This document shows, piece by piece, positions 1 through 6,390 of a stretch of DNA of 8,859 nucleotides. Where the stretch lies: assembly GCA_030428695.1 (NCBI GenBank), contig JAUIEM010000410.1, positions 1 to 8,859 of the forward strand, in the 5' to 3' direction. The number at the start of each line of letters is the position of its first letter. Positions within the stretch are counted from its first letter, which is position 1. Both the position numbers and the translations under genes were made by a program. Under the pieces are notes generated by a model. It had not been told where the DNA came from. It saw only the letters and a list, made by a program, of their open reading frames with translations, and made no database searches. The stretch is from a bacterium (lineage in GTDB: Bacteria > Planctomycetota > J058 > JAJDCP01).

Positions 1-65
1 AGGGGTTGCGCCCACTGCCGCGCGGAGGTGTTGCGCCGACCGCTCCGGCAGTGGGCGCAACCCCT
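1..65. repeat. Perfect 20-bp inverted repeat with 25-nt loop
   Basis: Bases 1-20 (AGGGGTTGCGCCCACTGCCG) are the exact reverse complement of 46-65, so the DNA or RNA could form a 20-bp stem. Within the loop, GCGG (22-25) can pair with CCGC (40-43). A third copy of TTGCGCC lies in the loop at 31-37. Both arms are followed by the self-complementary CCGCGCGG (18-25, 66-73). The repeat lies inside the open frame of the FHA protein and touches the window edge, so it may continue to the left. Confidence 0.9.
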
Positions 66-2197
66 CCGCGCGGCCACCCGGAACGCCGGCGAGCTCGCGG
101 CGCACTGCGGCCCGTCCTCCCGGCGTCCCGGCGAGCGCGCGGCGCACGTCCGCCCATCCACCGGGCGCCCCGGCGGGGGGGCTGCCGCACACCGCGCGGC
201 ATCGCGGTCCGCCCCCGTCCGGCAGGCGCCTCCGGCCGCCCGGAGCGCCGGCGAGCGCGCGGGGTACGGCCGCCCATCCTCCGGCCGGGAAGCCGGCGTG
301 GAGCCCGCCGGGGAGCGGGAAGCACCCGGCGTGGAGCCCGCCGGGGAGCGGCTCGGGGAGCGGGAAGCACCCGGCGTGGAGCCCGCCGGGGAGCGGCTCG
401 GGGAGCGGGAAGCACCCGGCGTGGAGCCCTCCCGGCTCCGCTCGTGGGTCGGAGCCCGCGGGCGCGCAGCCCCCCGTCCGGGACTGGAGTCCGCCGGGGA
501 GCGGGTCGGGCAGCGGCCAACAGCCCGCCTGGCGGCCGCCCGCCGCGCCGGTCGGCGGCACGCAGCGTCCGGCACGGGTCAGCGGGGTACGGCGTCACGG
601 ACGTCACCGCACCGGGAGCGGGAAGAAGAAGCCAGCCTGGCGGACGATAGGACCGGCCGGCAGCGGGGGGCAGCCCGCGGCACCCGGTGCACCGCGGGGG
701 GCGACGGCGCGGGCGCGACCGCCGTCGGCGCCGACGGGTCGGACCGATCCGGGCAGCGGCCGCCACGCGGCCGCCGCGGGACTGCCGGGGTTGCCGCCGC
801 CATCGGCGCGGTTGAACACCGGCCGCCAGGGCCCGCCCTCGGCGCGTGGCTCCCGCAACCTGCCGAAGGACGCCGACCGCACCCGCACCGACCAGCCGCC
901 GCCCGCGGACATCATGCCTCCGCCGATGCCGATGCGTCCGCCTTCCGGCCGACCTCCGCTCGGCAGCCCCGTCGCCGGCATCGGCGCGGGCCCGGGCGAC
1001 ACGATCCCGATGCGGCGGGACGACATCCCCGCGCCGGGGCAGACGGTCGCGGTGCCGCTGCCGCCGTTGATTCCGCCGCCGGGGCAGACGGTCGCGGTGC
1101 CCCTGCCGCCGCTGATGCCGCCGGGCGGAGAGACGGTCGCGGTGCCGGTGCCGCCGCCGATGCCGGGCCCGACCGGCCGGCTGGACGACGCGGCGCGGCC
1201 CGGGCACACCATCGCGGTCAACCCGAACCTGACGATGCCCGTCCAGAAGCCGCCCCAGGCACCGATGGGCGGCGAGCCCGGCAGCGGCGGTTTCCGCAAG
1301 ATCGGGCGCTTCACCAAGGTCGGGCCGCCCCCGGTCTGCACCCTGTGCCACGAGATCAAGGTCAACGGGCTGTCGAGGTGCCGGAAGTGCGGCCGCCTGG
1401 TCTGTCCCGAGCACCTGACGCCGGTCTGCTGCGACGAGCCGGAGGCGAAGAAGCCCGACCGCGAGCTGCTGCGCGGACCGATCCGCATCGAGCTGATGCC
1501 GGGCTCCCAGGAGCGCCTGATGGTGTTGCCCGGGCCGCGCGTGCATTTCGGCCGCAACCGGCTCCGGGAGCCGCGCCGCAACCTCCCCAACGACATGGTG
1601 CTGCGGGTGCTGCCCTGCCGCTCGGCCAAGCAGGACGCCGACAACTGGCGGACGACCAACCGCATCAGCAGCAAGCACGGCGCCTTCATGTTCGGGCCGC
1701 GCGAGGCCTACATCGTCGACCACAGCAAGCTCGGCATCCTGCTCAACGGGAAGCGCATCCCCCGCGACCAGGACGTCCCCTTGCCCGTGCACTTCGAGCT
1801 CGAGATCGGCGCCGGGGCGCTGACCCTGTGCGGCGACCAGATCCAGGGCCGCTACGACAAGTTCGGGGTGCGGCTCGAGGCGATCTCGCTGCGGCGCAAG
1901 CGCAACTTCATCAAGCACTTCTACGTGTTGATGGAGCGCTCCTTCGGCATCACGATGGAGCCGGGCCACATGGAGGTCGTCAGCCCGAACGACCCGGCGG
2001 CGACCGTCGTGCTCAGCCGTGATCCCGAGAACGAGGGGGCCTACAGCCTGCGCTCGAACGTCGCGGGTCTGTACCTCGACAACGAGTCCTTCGCCGTCGG
2101 GGAGACGACCCTGCTCGGACCGCATCACATGGTGGTGTTCGGGAACGGGGCGCTCGAGTTCAACGCCGGCAAGATCGAGGACTTCACGCGGTTTTGA
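2..2197 (+). CDS. FHA-domain protein with long repetitive Pro/Gly-rich linker and zinc-binding module (5' end outside window)
   Basis: This is a probable phosphothreonine-binding signalling or scaffold protein; its partner is unknown. The frame is open from base 2 to the TGA at 2195-2197 (731 codons), so the start lies left of the window. A TTG at 791 is the first standard start in this frame but is unlikely to be real: upstream repeats keep the same peptide with different synonymous codons (GSG-x-x-PAW at 311-334 against 509-532). Order: disordered linker (2-990); five PG-x-T-[VI] repeats (992-1240); zinc module with Cys codons at 1337, 1346, 1379, 1388, 1403, His at 1412, Cys at 1427 and 1430; FHA domain about 1484-1850 with FGR (1547-1555), SSKH (1667-1678) and NG (1745-1750). 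The tail (about 1920-2194) is beta-rich, with GLYLDN and FGNG motifs, and might be a second degenerate FHA-like sandwich. The spacing from GR to SSKH is longer than in a minimal FHA domain. The FHA assignment is firm; biological role unknown. Confidence 0.85.
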   Translation, partial: GVAPTAARRCCADRSGSGRNPSARPPGTPASSRRTAARPPGVPASARRTSAHPPGAPAGGLPHTARHRGPPPSGRRLRPPGAPASARGTAAHPPAGKPAWSPPGSGKHPAWSPPGSGSGSGKHPAWSPPGSGSGSGKHPAWSPPGSARGSEPAGAQPPVRDWSPPGSGSGSGQQPAWRPPAAPVGGTQRPARVSGVRRHGRHRTGSGKKKPAWRTIGPAGSGGQPAAPGAPRGATARARPPSAPTGRTDPGSGRHAAAAGLPGLPPPSARLNTGRQGPPSARGSRNLPKDADRTRTDQPPPADIMPPPMPMRPPSGRPPLGSPVAGIGAGPGDTIPMRRDDIPAPGQTVAVPLPPLIPPPGQTVAVPLPPLMPPGGETVAVPVPPPMPGPTGRLDDAARPGHTIAVNPNLTMPVQKPPQAPMGGEPGSGGFRKIGRFTKVGPPPVCTLCHEIKVNGLSRCRKCGRLVCPEHLTPVCCDEPEAKKPDRELLRGPIRIELMPGSQERLMVLPGPRVHFGRNRLREPRRNLPNDMVLRVLPCRSAKQDADNWRTTNRISSKHGAFMFGPREAYIVDHSKLGILLNGKRIPRDQDVPLPVHFELEIGAGALTLCGDQIQGRYDKFGVRLEAISLRRKRNFIKHFYVLMERSFGITMEPGHMEVVSPNDPAATVVLSRDPENEGAYSLRSNVAGLYLDNESFAVGETTLLGPHHMVVFGNGALEFNAGKIEDFTRF
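74..277 (+). repeat. Degenerate 14-residue repeat, PPGxPASxRRTxA type, in the FHA-protein linker
   Basis: Read in the FHA-protein frame, 42-base units lie at 74-115 (PPGTPASSRRTAAR), 116-157 (PPGVPASARRTSAH), 158-199 (PPGAPAGGLPHTAR, diverged) and 236-277 (PPGAPASARGTAAH), with a 12-codon spacer at 200-235. Several differences between units are synonymous third-position changes in this frame (CCA/CCT/CCG, GGA/GGC, ACT/ACG), which supports translation in this frame. The peptide is Pro/Ala/Arg-rich and probably disordered. Confidence 0.75.
302..532 (+). repeat. W-terminated tandem repeats SPPGSGSGSGKHPAW in the FHA-protein linker
   Basis: There is a short unit at 302-334 and two identical 45-base units at 335-379 and 380-424. 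A diverged unit follows at 425-487 and a further copy at 488-532 (SPPGSGSGSGQQPAW). Each unit ends in a Trp codon. The shared core GSG-[K/R/Q]-x-P-A recurs as GSGRNPSA at 47-70 and GSGKKKPAW at 614-640, with looser forms at 659 and 752. The near-identical copies suggest recent slippage or unequal recombination; the distant copies keep the peptide but not the codons, suggesting the peptide itself matters. Confidence 0.85.
992..1240 (+). repeat. Tandem PG-x-T-[VI]-A-V-P repeats in the FHA protein
   Basis: Five units each carry one Thr followed by Val or Ile: PGDTIP (992), PGQTVAVP (1034), PGQTVAVP (1079), GGETVAVP (1124) and PGHTIAVN (1199). The Thr codons are at 1001, 1043, 1088, 1133 and 1208. 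The three central units are exactly 45 bases apart and share long identical DNA. The block sits between the disordered linker and the zinc module. Regularly spaced Thr in a flexible Pro-rich chain of an FHA protein would suit phosphorylation by a Ser/Thr kinase, but this is inference. Confidence 0.85.
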
Positions 2198-2317
2198 GTA
2201 CGACGCCTCAGGCGAAGCCCGCTGCTGTGTGTCCTCATCGTCTTCCGGCGCGGGCTCGGTCCCGGCCTCGTCCTGCATCACCGCGACTTCTTCTTCTACG
2301 TCTATCCGAAGCTGCAG
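2198..2317 (+). other. In-frame 5' extension of the YfhO-family gene without a standard start codon
   Basis: The frame of the YfhO gene is open back to the TGA of the FHA gene. It reads a hydrophobic stretch (LLCVLIVF, 2222-2245) followed by GLVLHHRDFFFYVYP, which is what the N-terminus of this family looks like: first membrane helix, then an Asp/aromatic/Tyr-Pro motif in the first extracytoplasmic loop. There is no ATG, GTG or TTG in this frame. Only CTG (2222, 2225) or ATC (2237) could serve. A TTG at 2194, overlapping the FHA stop (TTGA), opens the +1-relative frame and would enter this frame only after a one-base shift near 2198-2222. Confidence 0.7.
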
Positions 2318-4387
2318 GTGTGGGTCGAGGCGCTCGCGCGCGGCGAGCTGCCGGTGTGGGATCCCTACCTGCAGACCGGCGTCCCCTACCTCTCCGACCC
2401 GACCAACGCGGTGTTCTATCCGCTCAACCTGCTCCTGCTCACCGCACCCCTGACCCTCGCCGCGAAGCTCTACGTCGCGCTGCACTTCGCGATCGCCCTG
2501 CTCGGCACCTGGTGGTGCGCCCGCCGCTACGGCTGTTCGCCCCGCGCCGCCCTGCTCGCGGCGGTGTGTTTCGGCTTCGGCGGCTACCTGGTGTGCACCG
2601 CGAACACCCTCGTCAAGCTGCGCGCCCTCGCCTGGCTGCCCTGGCTGTTCGGCGCCTGGCGGCTCGCCCTCGAGCGGCCCCGACGGCTGGGGCCGGTCGC
2701 CGCCGCCGGAGCCCTGCTCGGGCTGCTCGTCGTGTGCGGGCACATCTACGCGGCCTATCTCAGCGGACTGCTGCTCGGCGCCGAGGCGCTGATGCGGGGT
2801 TGTGGAGGAGGAAAGAGCCGGGGGCGCGCGCTCGCGGTCGCCTGCGCGATCGTCGGTCTCGGAGCCGGACTGTCGGCCGTGCAGTGGCTGCCGAGCTACG
2901 CCTTCATGCGCCACTCCGAGCGGCGCGCCTCCCTCGACGACGTCCACGCGCTGCGTTGGTCCCTCCAGCCGCACGGCCTGCTCGACCTCGCGGTGCCCGG
3001 CCCGAGGGGGACGCCGGAGGATCCCCCCGAGGCCTGGAGCGAGTCCCTCTACTTCGGGCTCCTGCCCCTGCTGCTCGCCGTCCTCGCGGTCGCCCGTCGC
3101 GTCCGCCACGCGCTCTGGCTCGGCGGCGTGGGCGTGCTCGCGACGGTGCTCGCCTTCGGTGCGGCCACGCCGCTCTTTCCCCTGGTTCAGAGCGCGCTGC
3201 CTTTGTTGGACCGGTTCCGCTACCCGGAGAAGCTGATGCTGTGGCTGGTGTTCTTCGCCAGCCTGCTCGCCGGCCTCGGCGCCGACCGCCTGTTCCCCGC
3301 CCGCGGCGGCTTCCGTTGGCGCGAAGCCGGGGCCGCCCTGCTCGGCCTGGGGCTCGGCGCGGTGCTGCTGCCCGCGCCGGGGCTGGACGGCTTCGCCTGG
3401 TTCCGGCCGCTGGTGTTGCTGGGCCTGTTCGGGTTGATCCTCCTCAGCCGCCGTCGGGTCTGGGCCCTCGCGTTGCTGGTCGGAGTGTGCGTCGCGGACC
3501 TCGAAGCGGTCAACGGCCGCTGGCTGCCGGGCCTGCCGGAGGAGATCCTGAGCATGCGCCCCCGGCTTCTCGACGACCTCCCCCCGCCCGCTCTGGAGCG
3601 CTGGCGTCTCGGCCGGCAGCCGCATCGCAACGTCCTCGGGGGCACTCCACCGCGGCCGGGGCTGCGCGGCGGCTATGAGAACGCCCACGAGACCTTCGTC
3701 CCCAACCTCGGGGTGCTGCACGGCATCGCACATGTCCACGCCGAGTGCACGGTGCAGCTCTGGCGCCACGCCCGCCTGCTCGAGGCGGTGCCCCCCGACA
3801 CCTCCTTCATGCTGCTCGGGGCCCACTTCGTGCTGACCCAGCGTAGGGATCGGAGCCTCGCCCGCCGGGGCTGGGAGCGTGTCGCGGTGCTCCCCGCCCA
3901 CGGGGTCGAGCTGTTCGCCCATCCCTCCCCCCTGCCGCGGGTCGCGCTCTTCGAGCGGGCGCTGCACGTCCCGGACGATGTGGCTGCCGCCGCGGCGCTC
4001 CGCGCGGTCGATCTCGCGGCGACGCTGGTCGTCGAGACGACCGGGGCGGAGGAGGTGGAGGAGACTGGCGAAGAGGGGACCGGCAGCGCCCGGATCGTGT
4101 CGTACGAGCCCGCGGCGGTCGAGGTCGCCGTCGAGAGCCCGCGGCCTGCCTGGCTGGTGCTGTTCGACGCCCACCTGCCCGGCTGGCGGGCCGAGGACGA
4201 GGAAGGGTCGCTGCCGATCTTCTACGGCGACCTGTTGTTCCGGGCGGTGCGGGTGCGGCCGGGGAGCTCGACCGTGCGCTTCCGCTACGAGCCGGAGGGC
4301 TTCCGGCTCGGGGCGCTGCTCAGCCTCGGGACGCTGCTCGCGTTGGGCCTCGCGGGGGTGTTGGCGGTCAGACCTCGACGCCGTTGA
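2318..4387 (+). CDS. YfhO-family polytopic membrane protein (GT-C-like; true start upstream and unclear)
   Basis: This resembles the YfhO family of integral membrane proteins with a GT-C-like architecture. In Bacillus and Listeria, YfhO acts in glycosylating cell-surface polymers from a lipid-linked sugar; substrate here is unknown. The protein has about ten hydrophobic segments (roughly residues 34-66, 77-95, 124-156, 170-190, 243-281, 304-322, 337-352, 363-395, counted from 2318) and a last one near 665-685. The family-like stretch GELPVWDPYLQTG...DPTNAVFYP is at residues 9-34. The C-terminal extracytoplasmic domain has the typical LVLFDAHLPGW and a late FRYEPEGFRLG before the final helix. 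GTG 2318 is the first standard start in frame, but it has no ribosome site and cuts off the conserved HRDFFFYVYP at 2279-2308. The gene follows the FHA gene with no space for a promoter, so co-transcription is likely. The 3' end overlaps the convergent DUF2058 gene by 20 bases. Family assignment firm, start wrong or unusual. Confidence 0.85.
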   Translation: MWVEALARGELPVWDPYLQTGVPYLSDPTNAVFYPLNLLLLTAPLTLAAKLYVALHFAIALLGTWWCARRYGCSPRAALLAAVCFGFGGYLVCTANTLVKLRALAWLPWLFGAWRLALERPRRLGPVAAAGALLGLLVVCGHIYAAYLSGLLLGAEALMRGCGGGKSRGRALAVACAIVGLGAGLSAVQWLPSYAFMRHSERRASLDDVHALRWSLQPHGLLDLAVPGPRGTPEDPPEAWSESLYFGLLPLLLAVLAVARRVRHALWLGGVGVLATVLAFGAATPLFPLVQSALPLLDRFRYPEKLMLWLVFFASLLAGLGADRLFPARGGFRWREAGAALLGLGLGAVLLPAPGLDGFAWFRPLVLLGLFGLILLSRRRVWALALLVGVCVADLEAVNGRWLPGLPEEILSMRPRLLDDLPPPALERWRLGRQPHRNVLGGTPPRPGLRGGYENAHETFVPNLGVLHGIAHVHAECTVQLWRHARLLEAVPPDTSFMLLGAHFVLTQRRDRSLARRGWERVAVLPAHGVELFAHPSPLPRVALFERALHVPDDVAAAAALRAVDLAATLVVETTGAEEVEETGEEGTGSARIVSYEPAAVEVAVESPRPAWLVLFDAHLPGWRAEDEEGSLPIFYGDLLFRAVRVRPGSSTVRFRYEPEGFRLGALLSLGTLLALGLAGVLAVRPRRR

Positions 4388-4865
4388 GGAACAGGACGGC
4401 CTTGCGGTCGATCTCCCGCATGCGGTCGGCGACGTCGCGCTCGACGACGCAGAACTCCTCGGGCATGCCCGGGGCGGCCTCGACGATCGCGCAGCGCCCG
4501 GCTTCGAGCTTGCGCCCGAGCTCGTCGGAGAGGTCGAGGAAGGGCACCTTGCGGTCGCGGGTGATGAAGAAGAAGCGCCGCGAGCCGCGGTAGCCCGCGA
4601 TCCGCCCGTTCTTGACCAGGTCGGAGAGCCGCGCTCGCGCCTCGCGCTCTTCGCGCTGGCGCCGGGCCTCGGCCTCGCGTTCGCGGGCGCGCTGCCGCTC
4701 CCGCGCCTTCTCGGCCTTGCGCTGGGCCTCGAGGGCGTCCTGCTCGGCCTGCAGGCCGTCCTTCCCGAGCTTCTTGCGCTTGACCCGCTGCTTGTGGGCG
4801 AGCTGCTTGGCCTTCTTCTTCGACAGCAGGTTCGCTTTGCGCAGCTGATCCTTCAGCGATCCCAT
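4368..4865 (-). CDS. DUF2058 / YaiL-like protein
   Basis: This is a 165-residue cytoplasmic protein of the DUF2058 family, whose E. coli member is YaiL. No biochemical role is firmly established; older annotation calls it nucleoprotein-associated. The N-terminus (MGSLKDQLRKANLLSKKKAKQ, residues 1-21) matches the family's opening 'LQEQLLKAGLV-SKKAKK' style. A highly charged Arg/Glu/Lys segment at about 40-82 should form a long coiled-coil helix. A small C-terminal domain (about 88-162) has RRFFFITRDRKVPFLDLS, AGRCAIVE and a final VERDVADRM. Start ATG at 4865 has a clear GAGGAG ribosome site at 4877-4872, six bases away. It is last in the minus-strand cluster, 30 bases after thiE, and its stop lies within the convergent YfhO gene. 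No terminator hairpin is obvious in the overlap. Confidence 0.85.
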   Translation of the reverse strand: MGSLKDQLRKANLLSKKKAKQLAHKQRVKRKKLGKDGLQAEQDALEAQRKAEKARERQRAREREAEARRQREEREARARLSDLVKNGRIAGYRGSRRFFFITRDRKVPFLDLSDELGRKLEAGRCAIVEAAPGMPEEFCVVERDVADRMREIDRKAVLFLNGVEV

Positions 4866-4895
4866 CGCGTGCTCCTCGTGACGGACCCCTTGAGC

Positions 4896-5516
4896 CTACG
4901 GCTTCGCCGGGTGCTGTGCAAGCCGCCGCACCAGCGCTTCCACCGCCCGATCCCCGGCGCGTTCCAGACCGCTCCCCAGGGCGAGCCCGAAGACCCCGGT
5001 CGCGAGCACCTCCGCGGCCCTGTCGACGGTGATGCCGCCGATCGCGAACACCGGCACGGACGTGGCGGCGACGACCGCGCGCAGCAGGTCGAGCCCCGCG
5101 GCGGGCCGCTCGGGTTTGGTCGGCGAGGCGTAGACCGTGCCGACGCCGAGATGGTCGGCGCCGGCTTCGACCGCCTCGAGCGCCTCGCCGACATCGTGGG
5201 CGGTCGCCCCGACCAGGCGCGCGCGGCCGAGCATCAGCCGGGCGGAGGCCACCGGCAGGTCGTCGCGGCCGAGGTGGACGCCGTCGCCGCACAGCTGCGC
5301 GACGGCCGCGTCGTCGTTGATGATCAGCCGCGCCTCCGGCAGCGCCTCCCGTAGCTCGCGTGCCCGGGCCAGCCGCGGTCCCGCGGCGCCCTTGAGCCGC
5401 AGCTGGAACAGTCGGCAGCCCAGCCCGTACAGGCGCCGCGCGACCCCGACGACCCGGGCGGGGTCGTCGGGCAGGATCGCGTACAGCCGGTGGGCCGCCC
5501 CGAGCCGCGCGGCCAT
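4896..5516 (-). CDS. thiE: Thiamine-phosphate synthase (ThiE)
   Basis: ThiE joins hydroxymethylpyrimidine diphosphate with the thiazole phosphate to give thiamine phosphate, the coupling step of vitamin B1 synthesis, in the cytoplasm. The 206-residue length is normal for this TIM-barrel enzyme. Visible family motifs are LFQLRLKG (36-43, the QLR-x-K phosphate-binding strand), IINDD (65-69), GDGVHLGRDDLP (77-88), GATAHD (103-108), GADHLGVGTVYASPTK (119-134) and VFAIGGI (156-162). Small departures from the usual pattern are LGR-D for LGQ-D and ASPTK for T-x-TK, so a TenI-like role cannot be wholly excluded. The ATG at 5516 shares its A with the TGA of the upstream hydrolase gene (TGATG), which indicates translational coupling; only a weak ribosome site precedes it. 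The open frame continues upstream, but that part is antisense-frame shadow of the hydrolase gene. Confidence 0.92.
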   Translation of the reverse strand: MAARLGAAHRLYAILPDDPARVVGVARRLYGLGCRLFQLRLKGAAGPRLARARELREALPEARLIINDDAAVAQLCGDGVHLGRDDLPVASARLMLGRARLVGATAHDVGEALEAVEAGADHLGVGTVYASPTKPERPAAGLDLLRAVVAATSVPVFAIGGITVDRAAEVLATGVFGLALGSGLERAGDRAVEALVRRLAQHPAKP

Positions 5517-6235
5517 CAGGCGAGCTGCTCGCAGATCAGCGGCCGCAGGGCTTCGAGCACCCGCAGGCCGGCGGAGGAGCCGGGCGCGAGCAGGTCGTTG
5601 CGCACCTCGATCTCCAGGTAGGGGATCGCGTGGGCGCTGCCGTGGCGGTGGGCCGAGTAGATCAGCCCGTCGAGGCCGCTGTATGGCTCGTTCTCCTCGA
5701 CCGCGAAGCCGACCGCGCGCAGGTTTCCGACCAGCCGCCGGGCGAGGGCGTCGTGGCGGTCGAACAGCACGCCGATCTCCATCGGCCGCACCTCGCCGTG
5801 CAGCTCGGGGGTGAAGCTGTGCACGCTGAGCAGGAAGGCCCGCCGGTTGCCGACCAGGGCCCGGCGCACAGCGCGGTCGACCGCGTCGTGGTAGGGCCGG
5901 TGGACGCGCTCGAGCCGCGTGCGGCGGTCGGCGGCGTTCAACCAGTTGCCGGGGAGCGGCGCGTCGTCCATCTCCTGGGGGATGCACTCGGGGTCGTCCT
6001 CGTGACGGTTGAGGTCGACGTAGAGCCGGGAGAAGCAGCCGGCGACCAGCTCGCCGCCGAGGCCGGCGAGCAGCACGCGGGCGAGGCCCTCGGCGCCGAG
6101 GTCATAGCCGCGGTGGCTGTCGAGCATCGCGCGGGGAGCGCCCGGGCATTCGTCCGTGGGAAGGCGGTTGGAGGCGTGTTCGCAGGTCAGGACGAGGCCC
6201 CGTCGCAGGGCCGTGGTGGTGGTGTAGGCGCGCAT
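5516..6235 (-). CDS. N-formylglutamate amidohydrolase-family hydrolase
   Basis: The 239-residue protein belongs to the N-formylglutamate amidohydrolase family (metal-dependent amide hydrolases; the classic member removes formate from N-formylglutamate in histidine breakdown). Family motifs are CEHASNRLP (18-26), SHRGYDLGAEGLA (40-52), SRLYVDLNR (69-77), PGNWL and HRPYHD (112-117), SVHSFTP (137-143), IGVLFDR (154-160), NEPYSGLDG (182-190) and IPYLEIEVRND (204-214). The conserved His and Glu residues are in place, so it should be active. No other hut gene is in the window; instead it is translationally coupled to thiE, so its substrate may not be formylglutamate. It is the first gene of the minus-strand trio. 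Start ATG at 6235 has only a weak GGAA-type ribosome site. The family is firm, the substrate open. Confidence 0.88.
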   Translation of the reverse strand: MRAYTTTTALRRGLVLTCEHASNRLPTDECPGAPRAMLDSHRGYDLGAEGLARVLLAGLGGELVAGCFSRLYVDLNRHEDDPECIPQEMDDAPLPGNWLNAADRRTRLERVHRPYHDAVDRAVRRALVGNRRAFLLSVHSFTPELHGEVRPMEIGVLFDRHDALARRLVGNLRAVGFAVEENEPYSGLDGLIYSAHRHGSAHAIPYLEIEVRNDLLAPGSSAGLRVLEALRPLICEQLA

Positions 6236-6390
6236 CGTATCGTTCCGAACGTGTGGAGATGGAAAAGGAAGCCTGTGTCGCCCGTGCCCGTCAAACCCTA
6301 CCCGGACACGGGCAGCGGCAGATACAGCAGCGCGCGCGTGCGTGACGGGGGGTGTGAGGAACAGACAGAAACACGGCCATCTCCGATCGG
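6236..6390. other. Intergenic region upstream of the hydrolase-thiE-DUF2058 operon
   Basis: These 155 bases separate the stop of the secreted-protein gene from the ATG of the hydrolase gene, both on the minus strand, so the region should hold a terminator and/or promoter. An 8-bp palindrome CCGATCGG (6383-6390) directly follows the upstream stop. A 7-bp inverted repeat GCCCGTG/CACGGGC (6280-6286 and 6307-6313) encloses a TTGACG on the minus strand (6294-6289) that could be a -35 box, but no convincing -10 box follows. No U-tract terminator and no TPP-riboswitch core is visible. Confidence 0.4.

Noticed and set aside
302..532. CRISPR-like array
   Set aside because: Units are contiguous 45-base repeats without unique spacers and encode a peptide repeat in frame with the FHA gene.
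604..1689. Minus-strand open frame of 361 codons, Gly-rich
   Set aside because: Antisense shadow of the FHA gene; its apparent Gly-rich repeats are the reverse reading of the PG-x-TVAVP repeats.
28..2022. Long open frame of 664 codons on the + strand, frame 1
   Set aside because: It overlaps the FHA, zinc and Thr-repeat coding of frame 2 and gives an Arg/Ala-rich product without recognisable domains; openness is due to the high GC content.
2194..3678. Frame-1 ORF starting at a TTG that overlaps the FHA stop
   Set aside because: Beyond the first codons the product is Arg/Pro-rich with no membrane segments, whereas frame 2 gives a clear YfhO protein; only its TTG is of interest as a possible start with a frameshift.
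4285..5292. Minus-strand ORF of 335 codons across thiE and the DUF2058 gene
   Set aside because: Arg/Ala-rich shadow frame; the ThiE and DUF2058 motifs are in the other frames.
4896..5987. ThiE as a 363-residue protein with an N-terminal fusion
   Set aside because: The extra N-terminal part lies opposite real codons of the hydrolase in another frame of the same strand and has no domain character; homology begins at ATG 5516.
6236..6390. TPP riboswitch upstream of the thiE operon
   Set aside because: Neither the CUGAGA nor the ACCUGA core element is present on the minus strand.
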